Part shown: one piece after another, positions 32,336-41,148 of the stretch | Numbering within the stretch: the first letter of the stretch is position 1 | How the letters are laid out: each line of letters begins with the position of its first letter | Assembly: GCF_002797495.1 (NCBI RefSeq) | Contig: NZ_PGEZ01000004.1 | Span: 1-64,000 of the forward strand | Direction: 5' to 3' | DNA: 64,000 nucleotides | Source of the DNA: Mumia flava | GTDB taxonomy: Bacteria; Actinomycetota; Actinomycetes; Propionibacteriales; Nocardioidaceae | Made by a program: the position numbers and the translations under genes | The notes under the pieces: generated by a model | Databases searched by the model: none | The model's input: the letters and a program-made list of their open reading frames with translations, nothing else | What the model was told of the DNA's origin: nothing

Positions 32336-33873
32336 GTCGACCCCTCCTTGCGCACCCAGCTGAGGTGCCGCTGCAGCCGCGGGTCGGTCGCGGGCGCGTC
32401 GCTGCGGTGGTGCGCGCCACGGGACTCGGCCCGCGCCAGCGCGGCCGCCACCACGAGGCGAGCGACCTCGAGCAGGTTCGCGTCCTCGTACCGCTGCGTG
32501 GTCTGGTCGACCGGGCAGCGCCAGGCGGCCAGCGTCGCCGCCGCCTCCTCGAGCGTGCTGCGGTCGCGCACCAGGCCGGCCGCGGTCCACATCGTGGTCT
32601 GGAGGTCCTCGCGCCGTACGGTCCGGGCCGGCTCGGTCAGCTCCGGCGCGAACGGCACCGGCTCCCCCGCGTGCACGGCGGCGCCGGGTCGCGCCAGCGA
32701 ACCGGCGCAGCGCCGCGCGAGCACCGCGGCCTCGAGCAGGGAGTTCGACGCGAGGCGGTTCGCGCCGTGCAGACCCGTGCACGCGACCTCTCCGACCGCC
32801 CACAGCCCCGGCAGGCTGGTCCGACCGTCGAGATCGGTGCGCACGCCGCCCATCGCGTAGTGGGCCGCCGGCGTGACCGGCACCGGCTCGCGGTCCCAGG
32901 CGATGCCGTGCGCGCGGCACCGTCGGTCCAGGCCGGGGAAGCGGCGCCGGAGGAAGTCGGCCCCGAGCGCGGTCGTGTCGAGCAGCACCGGCTCGCCGTC
33001 CTGCTCGAGCATCACCCGGGCGATCTCGCGGGCGACGACGTCCCTCGGCGCCAGCTCGGCGTCGGGGTGGACGCGGAGCATGAAGCGCCGGCCGCGACGG
33101 TCGCGCAGTACGGCTCCCTCCCCGCGGACGGCCTCGGAGATCAGGCCGCCGCCGGGGACGGCGAGCCGGGTCGGGTGGAACTGGTACATCTCCGCGTCCG
33201 TGACCACGGCTCCCGCACGGAGCGCGAGCGCGAGACCGTCGCCGGTCGCCGACGACGGGTTCGTGGTGTGCGCGTAGAGGTGCCCGGCGCCCCCGGTCGC
33301 GAGCACGACCGCGTCCGCCTCGACCACGGACCGGCGGCCGGTCGGGACGTCCACGCACCGGGCGCCGACGACCGCGTCGTCGGTGACCACGAGCTCGGTG
33401 ACCAGACTGTGCTCGGCCACCTCCACGCCGGCGTCGGCCAGCCGCGCGACCAGGGCCCGGACGATCTCGGCACCCGTCGCGTCGCCCTGCGCGTGCAGGA
33501 TCCGGTGGGCGGAGTGCGCCGCCTCGCGCCCCAGCGCCAGGCGCCCGTCGGTGCGGTCGAACCGCGTCCCCCAGCGCATCAGAGCCGCGACCGCGTCCGG
33601 CCCCTCGCCGCAGACCACGCGTGCAGCCGCCTCGTCGACCAGCCCGGCGCCGGCCGCGAGCGTGTCCGCGACGTGCGCGTCGACGGAGTCCGCGACCCCG
33701 TGCCGGGCGGCCTCGTCGAGCACGACGGCGATGCCGCCCTGGGCGTACCGGGTGGATCCGTCGCCGAGCGTCCCCTTCGTCACCAGCACGACCTCGTGGG
33801 TCGCCGCGGCCTCGATCGCCGTGACGAGTCCGGCGATGCCGCTGCCGACGACGAGCAGCCGGGGCCTGGTCAT
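32329..33873 (-). CDS. nadB: L-aspartate oxidase
   Basis: A 514-residue FAD enzyme that oxidises L-aspartate to iminoaspartate. FAD GxGxxG motif VVGSGIAGLVTAIEAA, RYAQGGIAVV, the active-site region HTTNPSSATGDGLAL, FHPTRLAVPGGGLISEAVRGEGA, and the C-terminal GEVACTGLHGANRLASNSLLEA are all canonical. It overlaps nadA by ATGA and nadC by 7 bases, so the products are made together. Iminoaspartate goes to NadA. Confidence 0.95.
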   Translation of the reverse strand: MTRPRLLVVGSGIAGLVTAIEAAATHEVVLVTKGTLGDGSTRYAQGGIAVVLDEAARHGVADSVDAHVADTLAAGAGLVDEAAARVVCGEGPDAVAALMRWGTRFDRTDGRLALGREAAHSAHRILHAQGDATGAEIVRALVARLADAGVEVAEHSLVTELVVTDDAVVGARCVDVPTGRRSVVEADAVVLATGGAGHLYAHTTNPSSATGDGLALALRAGAVVTDAEMYQFHPTRLAVPGGGLISEAVRGEGAVLRDRRGRRFMLRVHPDAELAPRDVVAREIARVMLEQDGEPVLLDTTALGADFLRRRFPGLDRRCRAHGIAWDREPVPVTPAAHYAMGGVRTDLDGRTSLPGLWAVGEVACTGLHGANRLASNSLLEAAVLARRCAGSLARPGAAVHAGEPVPFAPELTEPARTVRREDLQTTMWTAAGLVRDRSTLEEAAATLAAWRCPVDQTTQRYEDANLLEVARLVVAAALARAESRGAHHRSDAPATDPRLQRHLSWVRKEGSTC

Positions 33874-35126
33874 GGCTTCGCCGCCAGCATGCGTTCGAGC
33901 GCCACCCGGGCGGAGCCTGCCACCTCCGGTGCGACCTCGATCCGGTTCTCGACGCGGCCCTCGAGCAGTCCGTCGAGCACCCACGCGAGGTAGCCGGGGT
34001 GGATCCGGTACATCGTCGAGCAGGGGCAGACGACGGGGTCCAGGCAGAAGATCGTGTGCTCGGGGTGCTCCTCGGCGAGCCGCTGGACCAGGTTGATCTC
34101 CGTCCCGATCGCGAACGTCGTGCCGGCGGGCGCCGCCTCGACCGCCTTGCGGATGTAGTCGGTCGAGCCCGACTCGTCCGCGGCGTCGACGACCGGCATC
34201 GGGCACTCCGGGTGGACGATGACGCGGACGTCCGGGTGCTCGGCCCGGGCCTGCTCGACCTGCGCGACGGTGAAGCGGCGGTGCACCGAGCAGAACCCGT
34301 GCCACAGCAGCACCCTCGCGTCGCGCAGGCTCGCCTCGTCGTTGCCGCCGAGCGGCTTGCGCGGGTTCCACATCGGCATCGCGTCCAGCCCGATGCCCAT
34401 GGCCTTGGCGGTGTTGCGGCCGAGGTGCTGGTCGGGGAAGAACAGCACCCGCTGCCCCCGCTCGAAGGCCCACTCGAGCACGGTCGCGGCGTTCGACGAC
34501 GTGCAGACGATGCCGCCGTGGTCCCCGCAGAACGCCTTGAGCGCGGCCGAGGAGTTCATGTAGGTCACCGGGATCACCGGGACCCGCCCGTCCGCGTCCG
34601 GCTCGGTGCCGTAGATCGCCTCCAGCTCGGCCCAGCACTGCTCGACCGAGTCGATGTCGGCCATGTCGGCCATCGAGCAGCCGGCCGCGAGGTTGGGCAG
34701 GATCACGGCCTGCTCGTCGCGCGACAGGATGTCGGCGGTCTCCGCCATGAAGTGCACGCCGCAGAACACGATCGCCTCGGCGTCGGGTCTCGTCAGTGCT
34801 GCGTTCGCGAGCTGGAAGGAGTCTCCGACGAAGTCCGCGTGCTTGACGACCTCGTCACGCTGGTAGAAGTGCCCCAGCACGACGAGCCGGTCGCCGAGCG
34901 TCCGTTTCGCGGCGACGATCCGGGCGTCCAGCTCCTCGGGACTCATCCGGGTGTACGCCTCGGGCAGGACGCCCTGGCGCGGCGCGGCGTCGGGGATCGT
35001 GTCGCCCATCGACGCACCGGGCCCGTACCCGGGCGGCTGGAGATCGAAGGTCCACGGGCCGTCGGCGAGGTCCGGGGTGCAGGTCGCAGCGGGTGCTGCC
35101 TGGACGATGCTGTCGACGGAGGTCAT
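33870..35126 (-). CDS. nadA: Quinolinate synthase
   Basis: A 418-residue [4Fe-4S] enzyme that condenses iminoaspartate and DHAP into quinolinate. It contains LGHFYQRDEVVKHADFVGDSFQLA, the FCGVHFMAETADILS Cys region, GCSMADMA, FFPDQHLGRNTA, ECPMPVVDAAD, and CLDPVVCPCSTMYRIHP with the cluster cysteines. ATG 35126 overlaps the nrtR stop by 4 bases. A longer N-terminus than in E. coli is normal for actinobacteria. Confidence 0.95.
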   Translation of the reverse strand: MTSVDSIVQAAPAATCTPDLADGPWTFDLQPPGYGPGASMGDTIPDAAPRQGVLPEAYTRMSPEELDARIVAAKRTLGDRLVVLGHFYQRDEVVKHADFVGDSFQLANAALTRPDAEAIVFCGVHFMAETADILSRDEQAVILPNLAAGCSMADMADIDSVEQCWAELEAIYGTEPDADGRVPVIPVTYMNSSAALKAFCGDHGGIVCTSSNAATVLEWAFERGQRVLFFPDQHLGRNTAKAMGIGLDAMPMWNPRKPLGGNDEASLRDARVLLWHGFCSVHRRFTVAQVEQARAEHPDVRVIVHPECPMPVVDAADESGSTDYIRKAVEAAPAGTTFAIGTEINLVQRLAEEHPEHTIFCLDPVVCPCSTMYRIHPGYLAWVLDGLLEGRVENRIEVAPEVAGSARVALERMLAAKP

Positions 35127-35890
35127 GGTGTCTGCCTGCTTCCTGACGTCGGGTTCGTGGGCGTCGGGTTCGTGGACGTCGGCCGGGAGCCGACGACGTC
35201 CTGTCGGCGGGTGAGGGGTCCGTTGTCGGCGAGATCACGCGTCTCGCGGTGGCGGTAGAGCCTCGGCGGACGATGCCGGCCGCCGACCAGGTAGTCGCCG
35301 GTCGGCTCGACGGCGCCGCTGCTCTCCATCTGGCGGCGGAAGTTCGCCGGGTCGAGGGTGCGTTCGAGCACGACCTCGTAGACCTCGCGCAGCTGGGCGA
35401 GGGTGAACGTGTCCCCCAGGAAGGCCTGGGCGACCCGGGAGTACTCCATCTTGGTCCGCAGCCGCCACAGCGCGTACCGCACGATCGTGGCGTGGTCGAA
35501 GGCGAGGCCCGGCGGAGCGTCGGCGAGGTGCCAGCCGACGTTCTCGTCCTCGATCCCGTGCTCGGCCTCCTCCGGGCGGACCAGGGCCCAGTAGACGACC
35601 GAGATCACCCGCGGCCCCGGGACCGGCTCGGCGGCGCGCTCCACCTGTCCGAAGGTGTAGAGCTGCTCGAGGTACTTCGGGGCGAGCGCGGTGGTCTCCA
35701 GGAGGGTCCGGCGCGCAGCCTGCTCGACGTCCTCGTCGCGCCGGACCGGCCCTCCGGGCAGCGCCCAGCGGCCTGCGTACGGCTCCTTGATCCGGCGCAC
35801 GAGCGGGAGCCACAGCGCGGTCCCGCGGGCGCACCGGTCAGGTCGGAGCGCGAAGATGACCGTCGAGACGGCGACCTCGATGTCGCCCAT
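35123..35890 (-). CDS. nrtR: NrtR-type Nudix-related transcriptional regulator
   Basis: A 255-residue protein with a Nudix fold at the N-terminus and a winged helix at the C-terminus (AQAFLGDTFTLAQLREVYEVVLERTLDPANFRRQM), the build of NrtR. The Nudix box GGPVRRDEDVEQAARRTLLETT lacks the Arg-Glu pair expected at REUXEE (here RTLLET), so hydrolysis is probably lost and ADP-ribose or NAD is only sensed. First gene of nrtR-nadA-nadB-nadC-nifS, behind a long palindrome. It likely represses its own operon. Confidence 0.9.
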   Translation of the reverse strand: MGDIEVAVSTVIFALRPDRCARGTALWLPLVRRIKEPYAGRWALPGGPVRRDEDVEQAARRTLLETTALAPKYLEQLYTFGQVERAAEPVPGPRVISVVYWALVRPEEAEHGIEDENVGWHLADAPPGLAFDHATIVRYALWRLRTKMEYSRVAQAFLGDTFTLAQLREVYEVVLERTLDPANFRRQMESSGAVEPTGDYLVGGRHRPPRLYRHRETRDLADNGPLTRRQDVVGSRPTSTNPTPTNPTSGSRQTP

Positions 35891-35900
35891 CGGACCCCCA

Positions 35901-35954
35901 TGAGTAAGTGTCGGGATGACTAGAACACATAATAGTCATGACGACCCTTACTCA
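35901..35954. promoter_or_regulatory. 54-bp palindrome with the nrtR promoter in its centre
   Basis: Arms 35901-35922 and 35933-35954 match at 19 of 22 positions across a 10-base spacer. Key elements: TGAGTAAG at the outer end of each arm and ATGACTA at the inner end. The spacer plus inner arm holds TATTAT on the minus strand, a good -10 about 40 bases before nrtR. Confidence 0.75.
35929..35934 (-). promoter_or_regulatory. -10 element for the nrtR-nad operon
   Basis: TATTAT on the minus strand inside the palindrome spacer; transcription would start near 35922. The nrtR ATG follows a GGGGG ribosome-binding site. Confidence 0.45.
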
Positions 35955-36010
35955 CCAGCGCGGGGTCCTCCCGGCCGCGGACGACGACCGCGAGCCGGGC
36001 TCGGATCGGA

Positions 36011-37594
36011 TCAGGCGACGACGGCGCCGCCGGTCGGCTCGGGTCCGCGCCCGCTGCGCTTGTCGACGTACATCCGACGGTCCGCGACGGCCAGGAGCTC
36101 GTCGGCCGCGAGCCCCTCGGTAGTCGATGCCATCCCGACGCTCAGGCCCACCCGGCAGTCCACGGCATCACCAGGTACGACGGCGGCCGCGGCCGCGAGC
36201 TGGAGCCGGTCCATCACGAGCTCGACCTCGGCGGTGTCCTCCGTGGCGAGCACGACGGCGAACTCGTCGCCGCCGACCCGGGCGGCCCGGTCTCCCGAGC
36301 GGATGTTCTGCTCGATCAGCACACCGACGAGCTGGAGCGCGCGGTCGCCGAGCACGTGCCCGTGCGTGTCGTTGAGCCGCTTGAGCTCGTCGACGTCGAC
36401 GAGGATGAGGTTGAGCGCCTCGTCCCCCGCACTCTGGATCCACTCGTCGAAGGCGCGGCGGTTCCCCAGACCGGTGAGCGGATCCTCGCGCGCCGCCCGG
36501 ACCGCGTCGTCGTGCGCGCGGGAGCGTTCGTACCCCCCGATCGCCGCACGCATCATCGCGAGGTCGCTGCGGTGCTGGTCGCGCCACGCCCACGCGATGC
36601 TGCGGCCGTAGCCGAGACCGGCGCTGGCCGACGGGTACCCCATCGCCTCGGCGACGCGCAGCGTGGCCCACCGGACGTACCGCTGCGTGTTGAGGTCGCC
36701 GTTCTCGGACAGCGAGATCAGCGCGAGCCGCGCGGCCCGCTGCGCCTCGGCGGTCTCTCCGACCTCCACGTGGGCCACCGCCAGCAGCGCGGTCGCCTCG
36801 CGCTCGAAGGTCTCGTACCCGTACGAGCCGAGGGTGGAGCGGCAGCGGTGGAGCTCGCCGATCCAGCGCGCCGGGTCGGCCGGCCAGGCCGCCGCGGCGC
36901 GCAGGTAGCGCGCCAGGGCCTGCGCACCGGCTGCGCTCGGGTCGCCGTCGGCGAGCCCCATCGCCCGCTCCGCCCAGCTGACGACGGCGCCGCGGCGCTC
37001 GACGAGGTCGTCGTCGCAGGCCGGGTCGCCGACCATCTCGAGCTCCTTGACCCAGTGGTAGCTGACCCGCGCCAGATTGAGTGCGTCGTGGGCGCGCGAC
37101 CCGGGCAGCGGCAGCGGGTCCTCGGTGAACGCGAGGGTCTCCTCGTAGTGGGGGACCGCGAGCTCGAACAGGCCGAACAGCTCGTAGGCGCGGCCGAGGT
37201 GACCGTGCCCCCAGGAGCGCAGACCGTCCGTGGCCTGCTCGAGCTCGTACTCGGCACGCACCAGGTCCCCGACGGCCTCCGCCGGGCGACCGTCGCCCAG
37301 CAGAGCGGTGGCGCGGGCGGCGCAGCCGAGCGCCACCCAACCCGGTTCCTCGAGGGCCGTCCCGATCGCCTGGCACGCCGCCGCGGCACGGGTCGCCTGA
37401 CCGGTCGAGCCGTCCTCGGTCGCCGCGTAGGCGAGCACGTACTCGGTCGCCGCGCGCACGTGGGACGGGGCGCGACCGAGGTCGCGCAGCAGCGCCTTCA
37501 GCGACGCGACGGCCTCGTCCGGCGCACCGGTGCGGACCAGGGCGAGCGCGGTCGTGATCCGGCCCGCGTGCGCAGGAGGAATCGAGATCGTCAC
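36011..37594 (-). CDS. GGDEF domain diguanylate cyclase with TPR-like N-terminus
   Basis: A 527-residue cytosolic protein with a long helical, TPR-like N-terminal half (about residues 10-330, repeated helix pairs such as AIGTALEEPGWVALGCAARATALL) and a C-terminal GGDEF domain: DPLTGLGNRRAFDEW, the metal-binding VDVDELKRLND, and the active-site loop VGGDEFAVV. An RSGD inhibitory I-site sits five residues before GGDEF, so the enzyme should bind c-di-GMP as product. No membrane segment. GTG 37594 follows GAGGGGAG. It makes c-di-GMP in response to a protein-binding sensor; partners unknown. Confidence 0.85.
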   Translation of the reverse strand: MTISIPPAHAGRITTALALVRTGAPDEAVASLKALLRDLGRAPSHVRAATEYVLAYAATEDGSTGQATRAAAACQAIGTALEEPGWVALGCAARATALLGDGRPAEAVGDLVRAEYELEQATDGLRSWGHGHLGRAYELFGLFELAVPHYEETLAFTEDPLPLPGSRAHDALNLARVSYHWVKELEMVGDPACDDDLVERRGAVVSWAERAMGLADGDPSAAGAQALARYLRAAAAWPADPARWIGELHRCRSTLGSYGYETFEREATALLAVAHVEVGETAEAQRAARLALISLSENGDLNTQRYVRWATLRVAEAMGYPSASAGLGYGRSIAWAWRDQHRSDLAMMRAAIGGYERSRAHDDAVRAAREDPLTGLGNRRAFDEWIQSAGDEALNLILVDVDELKRLNDTHGHVLGDRALQLVGVLIEQNIRSGDRAARVGGDEFAVVLATEDTAEVELVMDRLQLAAAAAVVPGDAVDCRVGLSVGMASTTEGLAADELLAVADRRMYVDKRSGRGPEPTGGAVVA

Positions 37595-37754
37595 CTCGTT
37601 CTCCCCTCGTCCAGCGACCAGGCGGGCCCCTCGCCGTCGCACCTCAGCAGTATGCGCGCGCCGAGGGCCGTACTCACCCCGATTTGTCCCATCAGGGCCG
37701 GTTGAGACCCGATCGCAGGTACGGCCGCGACCAGGCGTGCTTCACCCCACGGAC

Positions 37755-37760
37755 TACCCT
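37755..37760 (+). promoter_or_regulatory. Leaderless -10 element of lpqI
   Basis: TACCCT ends 7 bases before the ATG at 37768. Confidence 0.5.
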
Positions 37761-37767
37761 GAGCGCG

Positions 37768-39039
37768 ATGGACGCCTCCCTCCGAGCACCCGGGCGCCGT
37801 TGGCGGATCCGACTCGTCGTCGCCCTCGCCGGCGCCGCCACCGTGGCGTGCGGCTCCGGCCAGGATGCGGCCGATCCTACGGCCGGGACGGCCCCGACCT
37901 CTACCCCCGGCGAATCGTCCGGTCCTTCCACGGCGCCGAGCGCAGGTCCGGCACCCGACGCCACCGCCCCCGAGGCGACCGCACCACCCGGAGGGTCCGG
38001 GACGCCGACCCCTGCCGCGCGCGTGGACCGGCTCAGCCTTCCGCAGCAGGTCGGCCAGCTCTTCATGACCGGCACCGAGGCGGCGAACGCGGACCGGGCG
38101 ACGATCGACGCGATCCGCCGCCACCACGTCGGCAACGTGATGCTGCGCGGCCGCAGCGACGCGGGCGTCGGCGCCACGGCGCGCGTGGTCGACACCCTGC
38201 GCGGGACGGTCGACCGCGCCTCGACCGGCGGCACCGCCCTCCTGGTCGCCACCGACCAGGAAGGCGGCCTGGTCCAGGTCCTCAGCGGCCCCGGGTTCTC
38301 CACGATCCCCCGCGCGACCCAGCAGGCCGAGCTCCGCCCCGCGCGGCTGACGCGCAGCGCGCGCACGTGGGGCCAGGAGCTGGTCGACGCCGGCGTCGAC
38401 GTGAACCTCGCACCGGTCCTGGACACGGTCCCGGAGGGCAACGCCGCCGCGAACGAGCCGATCGGCGCGTTCGGGCGCCAGTACGGGTCCACGCCGGCGG
38501 CCGTGACGCGTTCCGGACTGGCGTTCCAGCGCGGGATGGCCCGCGCCGGGATCCTCGTCGTCCCGAAGCACTTCCCCGGGCTGGGGCGGGTCCGCGGCAA
38601 CACCGACACCTCGGCGTCGGTGCGCGACACCGTCACGACCCGCGACGACCCGTCGCTGCGCCCGTTCGCGGCCTCGATCGACGCCGGCGCACCGCTGGTG
38701 ATGATGTCCTCCGCCGTCTACGACCGGATCGACCCACGCCGGCCGGCGGCGTTCTCCCCCCGGATCGTCACCGGGATGCTGCGCGGCGACCTCGGCTTCG
38801 ACGGCGTCGTGATCTCCGACGACATGTCGGCGGCCGCGCAGGTCGACCGCTGGTCTCCGGCCGAGCGGGCGGTGCGGTTCGTGCGCGCCGGTGGCGACCT
38901 CGTCCTCGCGATCGATCCCGGCCAGATGGACGCGATGACCTCCGCCGTGCTGCGCGAGGCCCGGCGCGATCCTGCGTTCCGGACGCGGGTGCGCGAGTCC
39001 GCGGGCCGGATCCTGCGGCTCAAGGCCGCACGATCCTGA
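37768..39039 (+). CDS. LpqI-like beta-N-acetylhexosaminidase (GH3) lipoprotein
   Basis: A 423-residue glycoside hydrolase family 3 protein, exported (basic RWRIRLVVALAG then hydrophobic, with a possible lipid Cys in VACGSG) and with a long Pro/Ser/Thr linker. Catalytic features: VATDQEGGLVQ, KHFPGLGRVRGNTDT, and the nucleophile in VVISDDMSAAA. The variant KHFPGLG instead of KHFPGHG, lacking the NagZ DSH loop, is also seen in the mycobacterial LpqI, so the family is the actinobacterial NagZ/LpqI group that clips muropeptides. Start from -10 spacing. Confidence 0.85.
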   Translation: MDASLRAPGRRWRIRLVVALAGAATVACGSGQDAADPTAGTAPTSTPGESSGPSTAPSAGPAPDATAPEATAPPGGSGTPTPAARVDRLSLPQQVGQLFMTGTEAANADRATIDAIRRHHVGNVMLRGRSDAGVGATARVVDTLRGTVDRASTGGTALLVATDQEGGLVQVLSGPGFSTIPRATQQAELRPARLTRSARTWGQELVDAGVDVNLAPVLDTVPEGNAAANEPIGAFGRQYGSTPAAVTRSGLAFQRGMARAGILVVPKHFPGLGRVRGNTDTSASVRDTVTTRDDPSLRPFAASIDAGAPLVMMSSAVYDRIDPRRPAAFSPRIVTGMLRGDLGFDGVVISDDMSAAAQVDRWSPAERAVRFVRAGGDLVLAIDPGQMDAMTSAVLREARRDPAFRTRVRESAGRILRLKAARS

Positions 39040-39122
39040 CTGTGCTCGGGCCGGCGTCGAGCGTCGCGGGTGTCGCGCCGGACGGGCGGAATGCCCCGCA
39101 CCACGTGAACGTTGCACGCCCC

Positions 39123-39455
39123 ATGACCGACGCCGTCGAACGGATCGCGGGACGCCTGACCCGGGTCGAGGACCTGCTGGCGGCGCTGCGGCGCGATCAC
39201 GCCGACCTGGTCTCGGCGGCCGAGGGCGACAACGGCGACGACGAGCACGACCCGGAGGGCGCGACGCTGGCCTGGGAGCGCGAGCACACCGCCGCCCTGA
39301 TCGCCCGGTCGGAGGCCGAGCGCGAGGCCCTGCGCTCCGCCCTCGGACGCGCACGCGACGGGTCGTACGGCCGGTGCGAGCGCTGCGGGTCCGCGATCCC
39401 GACCGAGCGGCTCGAGGTGCGTCCGTCCGCGACCACCTGCGTCGCCTGCGCCTGA
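39123..39455 (+). CDS. DksA/TraR-family zinc-finger protein
   Basis: A 110-residue protein with a coiled-coil N-terminal region (LEERH...-style helix with ADLVSAAE and WEREHTAALIARSEAEREALRSALGR) and the C-terminal zinc finger CERCGSAIPTERL...TTCVACA, Cys85, Cys88, Cys106 and Cys109. This is the RNA polymerase secondary-channel family; whether it binds ppGpp or DksA targets is not readable. GTG 39105 upstream would add six residues. It ends one base before the facing CPBP gene stop. Confidence 0.82.
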   Translation: MTDAVERIAGRLTRVEDLLAALRRDHADLVSAAEGDNGDDEHDPEGATLAWEREHTAALIARSEAEREALRSALGRARDGSYGRCERCGSAIPTERLEVRPSATTCVACA

Positions 39456-40280
39456 TCAGCGCGGTCCGGTCTCCTCGCGGCCACCTCGCGGATCCGGGCC
39501 GTAGACGTGCCAGCCGGCGTATGCCAGTCCGACGAGCAGCATGCTGGTGGCGGCGAGCCACCCGAACGCGCCCAGCAGGGCGTCGCTGCCGGAGAAGACG
39601 AGATTCTCCTCGTCACCGGTCGCGCTGAAGGAGAGCGCCACCGTCCCGTTCCACGCGCCGTGGGCGACCACGGCCGGCCAGATCGAGCGGGACCGGTCGG
39701 TGAGGACCCCGGCGAACAGGACGAACCCGACCAGCCCGACCGTGTAGGCCGGCAGCCCGTCGACCGACCCGTACCACCCGACCAGGACGAGGAGCGCATG
39801 GGTCGCCCACCACGCCGGGGCGAGGACGAGCGCGCTGATCCAGAAGCTCGTGCGTCGCCGCAGCAGCGGCCACAGGAAACCGCGCCACCCGACCTCCTCG
39901 CCGAAGGCCAGCGCGGCCCCGATCAACGTGAACGGCACGGCGTACGCGAGCATCCGCCCGAGGTGCTCGGAATGGAACCCGACGACTCCGAGCAGCCCGG
40001 CCATCGTCGTCACCATCAAGGCTGCCGCCGGCGGGACCAGCCCGGCCAGCACCCATCCGCTGGGCCAGCCGACCCGCACCACCGCCGGACCGATGTACGC
40101 CACGACCACCGCCCCGACCGCCGGCGCGTAGAGCAGCATCAGCAGCAGGTCGGGCGGAGGCTCGACGTCGATCTGCGGCGAGGTGGCGAACACCGCGAAC
40201 ATCGCCGCCAGCGTCGTGACGCCGAAGAACACGACCAGGCGACGCCCGTCGTACGCAGGATCGATGCGCAGCTCAGCCAT
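39456..40280 (-). CDS. CPBP-family intramembrane metalloprotease
   Basis: A 274-residue protein with about eight predicted membrane helices. The CAAX-prenyl-protease/CPBP signature is EEVGWRG (Glu128-129 with Arg) inside a membrane helix, followed by His161 in WATHALLV and a later His/Asn in VVAHGAWNGTV. These are the zinc-site residues of Rce1-like proteases. Substrate unknown. It is the first of three membrane genes in this region; a second CPBP is at 41149. Start ATG 40280. Confidence 0.87.
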   Translation of the reverse strand: MAELRIDPAYDGRRLVVFFGVTTLAAMFAVFATSPQIDVEPPPDLLLMLLYAPAVGAVVVAYIGPAVVRVGWPSGWVLAGLVPPAAALMVTTMAGLLGVVGFHSEHLGRMLAYAVPFTLIGAALAFGEEVGWRGFLWPLLRRRTSFWISALVLAPAWWATHALLVLVGWYGSVDGLPAYTVGLVGFVLFAGVLTDRSRSIWPAVVAHGAWNGTVALSFSATGDEENLVFSGSDALLGAFGWLAATSMLLVGLAYAGWHVYGPDPRGGREETGPR

Positions 40281-40405
40281 CGACCGCGACCGTGGCGGGT
40301 CGGGCGCGGAGGCTCCGCGCCACGTGTCGCCGCCGATCGTCGCCATCGGCATCCACCTTCGCGGCGACCGACCGGGCCCGCAACCGCAAGCGTCGCGCCG
40401 TCGCC

Positions 40406-41092
40406 TCAGGCGGCGCCGTACCAGTCCGTGAGCGCGGCCCCGACCAGCACGCCGCCGACGGCGATCAGGGCGATCCCGCCGATCCGGTGCCACGGCTGCG
40501 CGCGCAGCCACTCGGCAGCGGGCTCCGAGCGTGCACGCAGCGACGGCAGGCGGTCCGCGCCCCACAGCAGGAGGACGTACGGAGCGATGATCGCAGCGAA
40601 GAACACGGCGAACGCCACGGTGTGCAGGAGGAGGTCCCCGTCGGCCTCGCGGATGAGTCGCAGCGCCACGTACGTGCTCGCCGCGCCGCCGACGCTCGCG
40701 AGCGTGTTGAGGGAGGTGAAGGCGAACAGCGTTCGCGCGCTCTCGAGGATGCGGCCGCGCGGCTTCGAGCGCTCCGGGCGGGGTTCGCGGCGGCGGGCGA
40801 TCAGCCGCACCCCGACGAGCACGAACGCCGATCCCACCACGATGTCGAACCCCCGCTGGAGCAGGACCGCCTGGACCCTCCCGCTGAGCAGCTGGGCCCA
40901 CGCGTCGGGGTTGAACACCTGCAGGAGCAGCACCATCCCGGCCGCGCCCGTCAGCACCCCGGCCACGATCACGTGACTCAGGCGTACGGGGTGGTCGGCG
41001 CGGGTCAGCACGGTCACCTCGAGCGCGTACAGGGTCGGGCTGAAGCTCATCACGAGCCCCAGGCCGGCGAGGCTGATCAAGGTGGCGAGCAC
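40406..41092 (-). CDS. GAP-family (Sap) membrane protein
   Basis: A 228-residue six-helix membrane protein of the GAP/Sap family, related to the LysE superfamily and to the sulfolipid-addressing protein of mycobacteria. Helices: LATLISLAGLGLVMSFSPTLYALEVTVL, VIVAGVLTGAAGMVLLLQV, FDIVVGSAFVLVGVRLIA and LLLHTVAFAVFFAAIIAPYVLLLW. GTG 41092 lies 6 bases after TAGCCT. It sits between two CPBP genes on the same strand. Confidence 0.8.
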   Translation of the reverse strand: MLATLISLAGLGLVMSFSPTLYALEVTVLTRADHPVRLSHVIVAGVLTGAAGMVLLLQVFNPDAWAQLLSGRVQAVLLQRGFDIVVGSAFVLVGVRLIARRREPRPERSKPRGRILESARTLFAFTSLNTLASVGGAASTYVALRLIREADGDLLLHTVAFAVFFAAIIAPYVLLLWGADRLPSLRARSEPAAEWLRAQPWHRIGGIALIAVGGVLVGAALTDWYGAA

Positions 41093-41098
41093 GGGCTC

Positions 41099-41104
41099 AG
41101 GCTA
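41099..41104 (-). promoter_or_regulatory. Leaderless -10 element of the GAP-family gene
   Basis: TAGCCT ends 6 bases before the GTG at 41092. Confidence 0.5.
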
Positions 41105-41148
41105 GCCCTCCGGGTGGGGTCGACGGGGTCGGAACGCCGCTCCGACGC

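Noticed and set aside
35123-35890. Active Nudix hydrolase
   Set aside because: The REUXEE part of the Nudix box is degenerate and a C-terminal winged helix is present, so it is a regulator of the NrtR type.
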